A stretch of DNA of 12,180 bases, taken from NCBI GenBank assembly GCA_001661515.1, contig LUVW01000035.1:110209-122388 (forward strand), given 5' to 3'. Made by a program: the position numbers and the translations under genes. How positions within the stretch are numbered: position 1 is the stretch's first letter; the number at the start of each line of letters is the position of its first letter. The DNA is from Capniomyces stellatus (lineage: Eukaryota > Kickxellomycota > Harpellomycetes > Harpellales > Legeriomycetaceae). This document shows positions 1-6,211 of this stretch, piece by piece. Under the pieces are notes generated by a model, which did not search any database, was not told where the DNA came from, and worked only from the letters and a program-made list of their open reading frames with translations.

Positions 1-17
1 CCCCCCCCCCCCCCCCC
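1..17. other. Poly-C contig end (outward-reading poly-G)
   Basis: Seventeen C residues open the window. Read outward on the minus strand this is poly-G, the same as at the other end. Probably not genomic; two-colour Illumina chemistry gives false poly-G read tails. Confidence 0.7.
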
Positions 18-2395
18 AGCCTTGTTTGTTTATTTTAAACTCCCCTTAACCCCAGTAGTTCCTCAATTCGGCTACCACCAATACCAGTCAAAAACTGTTT
101 TTTTTTCTTTGTTTACTTTTTCAAACTCAAGTATTTAAATCCCCCTCCCCCACCATCGGGTTGAACTTGTTTCCTTTTATTAAGATAAGAACCTGTTTTT
201 TTTTATTGAAGTCTTGTTTTGCTGGCATCATTTGATGATCCTTGCCAAAGCAAAAACAAGCATACCCTTCCTTCTCCAACTTTCCAACTACCCTCTCCAA
301 CTACCCTCTCCAACTATCCTCTCCAACTATCCTCTCCATCTTCTCTCTCTAAACGTTGTTTACGTCCCCCCCGGTTACTCACTGCTGCTTTGCATAACAC
401 ACAATCAGAGCTCATCTTTCTCTTTCCCTATTTCCTTTTCATAACATCATTTAATGGGAAACGTCAAAAGTGAAAAACGAATATTGCACTCGGGTTTATC
501 TCTGCTCTTTTTTTTGCAAACTCACTCACTCTTTCTGGTGATTATCTCAGGTTCCATTGATTATTCTCCTTGACAAGTCATTCAATATAAAATCTCAATA
601 TACACCATAAATCAATTTGAATCAAGCTGAATCAAGTTGGCGCCTATTCATCAGGGTCAACATGCATTTGGAGCGTCTGTCACAAACATCATGATGTATA
701 TGGCTGCGTTCCCACGCTTTATAGAGCCGATCATGTGTACAATCGCTTTTCTATCAACCTCCACATCCCACTTGCTTACTGCTAAAACATGAACATCAAA
801 TTGTTGCAGATAAATAAGCTGAATTGTGACCCATATCATCAGTTAATGCCAACATAAATTATGAAAGTCCTTGCTCAGCTTAACCTTGATACTTTTACTA
901 GCTTAGGACGTATTGTGAACACAGCTTAAAACGTTTGGTGGTAAGAGTATAAACTCTTTGATTGCCTTGGTTAGCGTAAAGCTAAACCAAAACTAGTATT
1001 TATTATTATTGTTATTATTATTGAAATCATAACTAGTATTTATATTGGCGAGATTGTTGGTGGGATATCTTAATGCTTTTCAATGGTTGTAAATTCACCA
1101 ATACCTTTTGCTTTTACCTTTTTTAATTTGCTGTACTTATTTTTACAATCTAAACAACCATTCGCCTTTTATAATTCTTTGCAAACACGATTTTACCTGT
1201 CAAATTGGACTTTATCGAATTAAAACGGAATTCAAAAAAATGTAAAATAAATAGTAAAAAGAAAAATAGCGAATTAAATCGCGCAAATCCGTCAAGCGTT
1301 AATCACTATGGCTCTGCTGCCATACCGATAATCTAACCATATCCACATTCCAACAGACATACGATGCTTTTGGCTATACATCAGACACCAGTCTATGTGG
1401 TATTATAGCACGCTAGGTTTGCTTCTACATCCTAAACACACCCGTCCATTTCCACAACTGAAATAAATTCATCCTCCTTTCCCCAAAATAAAAAAAACGG
1501 CTGAAATTGTCGAGTTGTAGATCAGCAGTGCACTTGTCTGTAAACCAACACACTCTAGCTGTGTTTTTTACGAACTCCACACCATTGGGTAGCCCAATCT
1601 CTTACAAATCAAAAAATACTCTCCAAGAAAATCGCCTTTTTAGGAAAAATACGTCAAGAAGAGTAGGTTGGTAAACCATTTCCCCTTTGTATACCAAAAG
1701 CCAAACGGTCGGATGTACTATCAAATTAAGGATAGCCAAAAAGGTCGACCGTGCGATACACACATAAAAAGGGATCCCAATAATGCACGCTCAACTCGTA
1801 CTTAAAAAGCTTTATCACGTATCCAGTTACTGAGTCTAAATGTACCCGAGTCAAATTAACCAACAGCTAACGTGTTTTTTTAGCTTAGCAAAGCTAATCA
1901 AGCGTATGAACTGCGCTTGGCGTTTATGGGATAAAAGTCAAATATCATACGCTAGAATAGCTGTGATTTCAAAGTCAGCGATATTCATTTTGTCACCAGG
2001 GATTGGAATGATAAACTCTTTCAAATCAACAGCAAGATTTCAGCCCGGCAATACTCTTTTTGCACATCCTTTGAAAAATCATCTTGCGAAAAATAAAAAT
2101 AAATAAAAAGAGCTAAACACTTCCATATCTTTTTGTCTTATACTACAATTTCACAATTTTGGTTTTATATTTTTTCCACTTTATTATTTCAGGCTTTTTT
2201 TTATTTATAGAATATCATTACAGACGTATTAGTATATATTTTTAAATACCCGCGAAACTCAAACGTCATGTTCTTGGTACCTTTCAAGTAAAAAAGAAAA
2301 TCCTCGTCATTATTCCTCCGACAAACACACACAAACACCGATACACTGATATAGTATACCTATAATTTAACAATTAGTAAACTTGTAAAAGAAAA
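18..2395. other. Gene-free AT-rich stretch
   Basis: No confident gene. It holds poly-T tracts, the pyrimidine tandem repeat at 276-348, a two-copy 10-nt repeat (tgaatcaag-c/t) at 618-637, and a 13-nt direct repeat (aactagtatttat, 991-1003 and 1031-1043) flanking a tta/ttg microsatellite. A small hairpin is possible at 969-988 (ggttagc/gctaaacc). Two short ORFs have protein-like composition but no recognised family: 657-839 on the minus strand (60 codons) and 1840-2106 on the plus strand (88 codons from ATG). Opposite the latter, 1938-2039 on the minus strand is also open. None is called as a gene. Confidence 0.6.
276..348 (+). repeat. 13-nt pyrimidine-rich tandem repeat
   Basis: The unit is ccaacta-c/t-cctct. 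Four copies (284-296, 297-309, 310-322, 323-335) differ only by one C/T change between the first and second pair. A degenerate fifth unit (336-348) and a partial unit in front (276-283) flank them. All purines are confined to the aa and single a positions, so the + strand is almost pure pyrimidine on either side. It may be a minisatellite or part of a promoter-type pyrimidine tract. Confidence 0.85.
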
Positions 2396-2467
2396 ATGGC
2401 TCAGTCAAAGCAGAACAAGGCCGCTGTGTTTATCCCAGCTTATTTTAATCCTCTAATTTGTTTTTAG
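2396..2467 (+). pseudogene. Possible orphan first exon with splice-acceptor-like end
   Basis: An ATG in a good context (aaagaaaaATGgct) opens a 23-codon frame beginning MAQSKQNKAA, a Lys/Gln/Ala-rich start of the kind found on small basic proteins. Its stop codon coincides with a splice-acceptor-like end (ctctaatttgtttttag, 2451-2467), with ctaat as a possible branch site. If gtgttt at 2426 were a donor, the 42-nt intron would be in phase with the open frame 2468-2713, but that downstream frame is low in complexity and overlaps the presumed promoter of tyrosinase 1. The best reading is a relic of an unidentified gene, or chance. Confidence 0.25.
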
Positions 2468-2497
2468 CTTGCGAGTTTTAAGTTCCATGAGGTTTTG

Positions 2498-2506
2498 TAT
2501 AAAAAG
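2498..2506 (+). promoter_or_regulatory. TATA-like box (distal), tyrosinase 1
   Basis: TATAAAAAG, 423 nt before the ATG, the same 9-mer as in front of tyrosinase 3. The distance is long for a plain leader, so either there is a long 5' UTR or the AT-rich element at 2686-2694 is used instead. Confidence 0.35.
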
Positions 2507-2685
2507 ACAAAGCAAAGGACACAAACTCGGGTTTTCAAAAATAAGAAAAACAAACCAAATCAACAATCAACTACCACACACAACTTAAAGTCTTGTAGCC
2601 CTATACTAAGAACAAATACCATCTTTCCCTCACCATACTCATTAGCTCTACAATTGGATAAACAGCAAGCACATATTCATATACA

Positions 2686-2694
2686 TATATATAT
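2686..2694 (+). promoter_or_regulatory. TATA-like element (proximal), tyrosinase 1
   Basis: TATATATAT, followed by a T-run and an A-run, lies about 235 nt before the ATG, close to the distance seen for the tyrosinase 2 TATA box. The leader between here and 2921 is A/C-rich with almost no G, as expected of a fungal 5' UTR. Confidence 0.35.
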
Positions 2695-2920
2695 TTTTTT
2701 TCAAAAAAAATAACTCACCAATACTCGCTCCCAACAATTTAATTTCACCAACAATTTCCATTTCACTTTTTTTTGAAAAAAAAGACAACGAAAAAAAAAT
2801 AATCGACCAGCAACAGTACATTGTCCGACCAGTTCAGTATACATCACATCAACTTCAGACCAAATTTACAGTCGTAATCAACACAACCAAGCCACATTAC
2901 TTTAAAAACAAAGAGTAAAG

Positions 2921-4309
2921 ATGAAGGTATCAGTCATATTGCCGTTTTTATACTCGATTGCGCTTTTTGGCGTTAGTGGACAAAACGCACCAAGGTGTCA
3001 AAAAACAGTTGTGCGAAAGGAGATACGAAGGTTATCACCAAGCGAACTAAGTCTCACCAAGAATGTGCTGACTGTGATGAATGACCTTGGATGGTTTAAT
3101 TGGTTTTCGCGTATCCACGAAAAGAACTTTACCCCCATCCATTTGTTCCCCATGTTTCTGCCATTCCATCGTCGCTTTACAGCCGACTTTGAAAGCGTTG
3201 GTCAGATTTACCACCGTGATTTTGCTGTCCCGTATTGGGACTCGGCAAGAGACTACAACAACCCACCTGCCAGTCAGGTTTTGTCAGCCGGTTATTTTGG
3301 AGGAAACGGTGGCTCCAATGGCTGCATAATCAATGGACTCCAGTCTAGATGGACCATGAACTATCCTAGAAGAAAGTGTCTTCAACGAAAGTTTGTTAAC
3401 GGAAACACCATTCCCCCATGGGATAGCCCCGAGAGAATAAGCAACATTCTCATGACCAGTTCAAATTTCGATTCGTTTAGATATAGCCTTGAATACGGCC
3501 TACATGCCTATGTCCACGCAGGACTTGGTGGTGACATGTACACGCAATATTCCCCAAATGACTTTGTTTTCTTCTTGCATCACTCAAACATGGATCGGTT
3601 GTGGTGGAAGTGGCAGAACATTAAATCATCAAACCTAATGAACTATAACGGAAGAAACCATGGCGGATCTGGTGCTAGTATCAACGACAGAATCACATCG
3701 TATAGCGATACTGTAGGATCAGTGATGCAGCTTGGTTACGGCAAGGCGTGCTATTCCTACGACGACGGCAGATCAATGAGCAAACGTCAAGATTCAAGCC
3801 CTGAAGCCATCAATGCTGTTATCAAGGTGCCCGAGATGAACCTGGCAACAGCCTTATCGGCAGAAACTCTCAAAAAACTATTCCCATTGTTGGTTGAAGA
3901 CAACACCAACAAAAACTCAGTCGACCTCCCAAATGTTGTCTACGAAGACTCGCTCAGATATGCCAAAGCCCACCAACAACAAGACGCACAACAAAGCAAC
4001 TCAACTAACCCCAACGAAGATGAAGGCAACTCTGAGCAGATCAACGACAACATTAGATTCCCAGTACAGGCTGATACCTTGGCGGACTCTACAGTCGCAA
4101 CAGCAAATACACTCGATTTAAAAACAAACACAGGGACTAGCAACGGAACAGACAACTCAAGGCCCAAGATGCCTGTTCCTGCAAGGGTTCCCGATATGTG
4201 GCTACAAATGCACAATGCTGACATTGAAGAGTACAACAGATACTACGATGAGTCTGTTAACTTTGTAAACATTCTTAACCAGGAGGGATATGTTTCCCCA
4301 TACTTGTAG
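2921..4309 (+). CDS. Secreted tyrosinase-family copper oxidase, copy 1 (462 aa)
   Basis: Likely a phenoloxidase that uses a coupled dicopper centre and O2 to oxidise phenols and/or catechols to quinones, outside the cell. Residues 1-20 form a signal peptide (MKVS start, hydrophobic stretch, cut near VSG/Q). CopperA ligands are H66, H74 and H83 (second and third nine residues apart, in FLPFHRRF with F where W is usual). CopperB ligands are H195, H199 and H221, within SPNDFVFFLHH and followed by MDRLWWKW; the 26-residue H195-H221 spacing is that of short bacterial tyrosinases. The core closes with LGYG...CYSYDD (277-282) and a Lys-Arg at 288-289 that may be cut by a Kex2-like protease. Then come a conserved segment (302-340), an N/Q/D/T-rich linker (about 350-412) and a C-terminal module ending GYVSPYL. 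Cysteines are C26, C135, C153 and C277 only. The residue after H195 is Ala, not the Asn usual in monophenolases. A sequon (N69-F-T) lies between copper ligands H66 and H74. The ORF has no intron. It is the most divergent of the three paralogs. Confidence 0.95.
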   Translation: MKVSVILPFLYSIALFGVSGQNAPRCQKTVVRKEIRRLSPSELSLTKNVLTVMNDLGWFNWFSRIHEKNFTPIHLFPMFLPFHRRFTADFESVGQIYHRDFAVPYWDSARDYNNPPASQVLSAGYFGGNGGSNGCIINGLQSRWTMNYPRRKCLQRKFVNGNTIPPWDSPERISNILMTSSNFDSFRYSLEYGLHAYVHAGLGGDMYTQYSPNDFVFFLHHSNMDRLWWKWQNIKSSNLMNYNGRNHGGSGASINDRITSYSDTVGSVMQLGYGKACYSYDDGRSMSKRQDSSPEAINAVIKVPEMNLATALSAETLKKLFPLLVEDNTNKNSVDLPNVVYEDSLRYAKAHQQQDAQQSNSTNPNEDEGNSEQINDNIRFPVQADTLADSTVATANTLDLKTNTGTSNGTDNSRPKMPVPARVPDMWLQMHNADIEEYNRYYDESVNFVNILNQEGYVSPYL

Positions 4310-4422
4310 CTTGTGTGTTTTTTTTTTCTTTCTACTCTTATTTTTATTGAGACACACCTTTTGAATTATTGCTTATTGTTGCTAGTATTGCTTATTGTTT
4401 CTAACATCCCATCATACGATTC

Positions 4423-4428
4423 AATAAA
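4423..4428 (+). terminator. Polyadenylation signal of tyrosinase 1
   Basis: AATAAA, 114 nt after the stop codon, in a T-rich 3' UTR that includes a 13-nt direct repeat (attgcttattgtt at 4368-4380 and 4387-4399). Confidence 0.65.
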
Positions 4429-5377
4429 GAAAACGGTAGTATCTGATTGATACTTGCATCACAAACTTTTCTTTTATACTCATTTCGAGCATAGCACTAG
4501 GCTTAGTGGTAGCTTTAAGCCTGCTTGGAGTAATTAACGCATATATGTGATGCCAGCTAAACCTTTCGAGTGCCAAAAGTGGTTTAAGGGATGTTTTTAA
4601 TATTGCTATATAAATTTATTCAATTACAAAAGTTTCAGCTGGTATAACGTAATTGACTGCAAAATATAGGCAGCTTATTTTAAATACTGACTATTGATTT
4701 ATATTTAGACTTTCTACGACTGAAATCCACAGGCTGTCATGAAAATAAATTCAATCGTTTTACACAATTAGTTGGCAAAGTGATTATATATTGCCATTGC
4801 ACTAAGGCTAGCAGAAAAAAATGTATGGGTTGACACATTTTACACACATTTGACGTATTATTCGTATTTTTTTTTTTTATCCTCAAGTCAAATTTGCAAA
4901 GAATGAAGAGCAAGTATGTGTAAGTTAGTTTATAGTATATCAAGACGTACATAGACAGCAGCCTGTATTTAATCTAGGAATGTAGGTTGTCACCAGGTTG
5001 TGAGCTGGGAGGTAGATATACGTATGCGGTCGATTAAAGGCGAATAGCTTACTAAAATGTAAACAAAAACTGGTCATAAGGCGTGAGAGTTGGTTGGGAC
5101 TTGTAAAGAACAGGCTAAATGCACCAACTACAGAGAGCATTAAGACGAAAAAAAGCAGAAACACAGCGCATTTTAGTTGTAATGCATAGGATCTAGTACA
5201 ATTTCAGGAGAGTTTGGCATTAATTATTAACGATTTTTGTAATTCACTAGATGGAGCCATCGACTTTGGCTTTTAGTCGAGCTAGCATTATAAATTTCTA
5301 GAGATTTATTTAGCGCAAATGGAAGTTGGATTATTTTTTTGGTCGATGGTTAGGAAGGTTGTACGTCAAGTAGTTGT

Positions 5378-5393
5378 CTTCTATTAATAGAAG
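5378..5393. repeat. 16-bp perfect palindrome
   Basis: cttctattaatagaag is its own reverse complement with no spacer. It is flanked by ggtcgatgg (5341) and ggtcgacg (5393), about 600 bp upstream of the tyrosinase 2 TATA box. It could be a site for a dimeric DNA-binding protein. Confidence 0.6.
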
Positions 5394-5813
5394 GTCGACG
5401 AGGCGAGGATAGTTGCAAAGTGGTATCAAGAGAGATTCTTCTACACTCGATTACAGGTATTTGTTATTGGACATCACAGATATCTGACTGTGTTGTAGTT
5501 GTTACTAGGCAAAGCAAGGGTTTTTTTTTTTTACCTAATCAAGCTTTAATATCAGACAATTTAGTTTTTCTAAATCAGTCTAGATTTGGTAACAGATATA
5601 CCATCTTTGTCCAAGTAAACATTATCAGTTTTTATTTTATTGAACTAATTAGCTTCTACTCTTATTCGTTTTTTGCTGAAAGATCAGTAGCATTTTTTTT
5701 GGGGTTTTAATGCTAGAACCGAGTAAAGGGTTTTTTTTATTTGTTAAGCTATAATGTTTTATTTTTCTTCTTTTAATAAATTACCTTGTACAAAAAAATC
5801 TCGTTTTGAAATT

Positions 5814-5923
5814 TTGAAGTTTACAAAATTTTACAAGAAAAAAGGGAAAAAAAAAAAAAAAAAAAAAAAANTTGAAGTTTACAAAATTTTAAAAGAAAAA
5901 AGGGAAAAAAAAAAAAAAAAAAA
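5814..5923. other. Probable assembly join: duplicated flank and poly-A around one n
   Basis: A 33-nt sequence beginning ttgaagtttacaaaatttta and ending aaaagggA occurs at 5814 and again at 5872, with one mismatch (c5834 versus a5892). The first copy runs into 24 A and the n at 5871; the second runs into 19 A. This is what results when two contigs sharing an unmerged overlap are joined by a one-base gap. The true spacer is then probably about 58 bp shorter and the A-run length unknown. A real tandem duplication is the alternative. Confidence 0.75.
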
Positions 5924-5989
5924 GACGATTACAATTATCTGGTGATTTTAATAGCCTGAAACTAAATGTAGAAAAGACGCAGAACCAGC

Positions 5990-5997
5990 TATAAATA
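5990..5997 (+). promoter_or_regulatory. TATA box of tyrosinase 2
   Basis: TATAAATA, a strong match to the eukaryotic TATA consensus, 222 nt before the ATG at 6212. It lies downstream of the uncertain assembly join, so the promoter itself appears intact. Confidence 0.6.
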
Positions 5998-6012
5998 CTA
6001 GATACAAGCACT

Positions 6013-6028
6013 TGTCAAACTCTTGACA
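6013..6028. promoter_or_regulatory. TGTCAA-actc-TTGACA inverted repeat
   Basis: Two perfect 6-bp arms separated by four bases, 16 bp downstream of the TATA box, where transcription would be expected to start. A possible site for a dimeric regulator; unproven. Confidence 0.4.
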
Positions 6029-6073
6029 TTTCGACATTAAAGAGTCTTCACATCAGATCTAGTAACATTTTTT

Positions 6074-6096
6074 TTTGGATTAAAAGTTAATCCAAA
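6074..6096 (+). promoter_or_regulatory. Hairpin in the tyrosinase 2 leader
   Basis: A perfect 10-bp stem (tttggattaa at 6074-6083, ttaatccaaa at 6087-6096) with a 3-nt loop (aag), inside the presumed 5' UTR, 115 nt before the ATG. It could act as an RNA hairpin that hinders scanning, or as a DNA site containing GGATTA/TAATCC half sites, the type bound by bicoid-class homeodomains. Neither copy 1 nor copy 3 shows it. Confidence 0.5.
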
Positions 6097-6211
6097 TCAC
6101 CACTAACCATTTACAATCTACAATATACAGTTTACATTATATCACATAAAACTTACGCATCAATAAGAAACTGCAGTCATAGTGTCATTTCAGTTTAATC
6201 TAGCCACTACA

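Larger units (their letters stand above)
4429..5989. other. Spacer between tyrosinase 1 and the tyrosinase 2 promoter
   Basis: AT-rich, with no supported gene; the open frames here are composition-driven. It holds a 7-bp hairpin (aggctta/taagcct, 4499-4522), the 16-bp palindrome at 5378-5393 between two ggtcga motifs, many homopolymer runs, and the duplicated sequence around the single n at 5871. Confidence 0.65.

Noticed and set aside
657..839. 60-codon minus-strand ORF with protein-like composition
   Set aside because: No recognised family, a stop directly upstream of the start, and no clear splice sites. It could be an exon relic, but the evidence is too weak to call it.
1840..2106. 88-codon ATG-started plus-strand ORF, with a 33-codon open frame opposite at 1938-2039
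   Set aside because: Both strands are open over the same stretch and neither product shows a motif; length is within chance for a 2.4-kb non-genic region.
4499..4522. Hairpin with TAGTGGTAG, resembling part of a tRNA A box
   Set aside because: No matching T-loop (GTTCGA-type) or acceptor stem at tRNA spacing.
5420..5710. 96-codon ORF rich in Phe, Ser and Ile
   Set aside because: It begins at GTG, and its composition follows the T-rich DNA. No domain or signal is seen.
6182..6211. Upstream extension of tyrosinase 2 to a GTG start (ten extra residues)
   Set aside because: GTG is not a usual eukaryotic start, and the extension would spoil the signal peptide start that aligns with copies 1 and 3 from the ATG at 6212.
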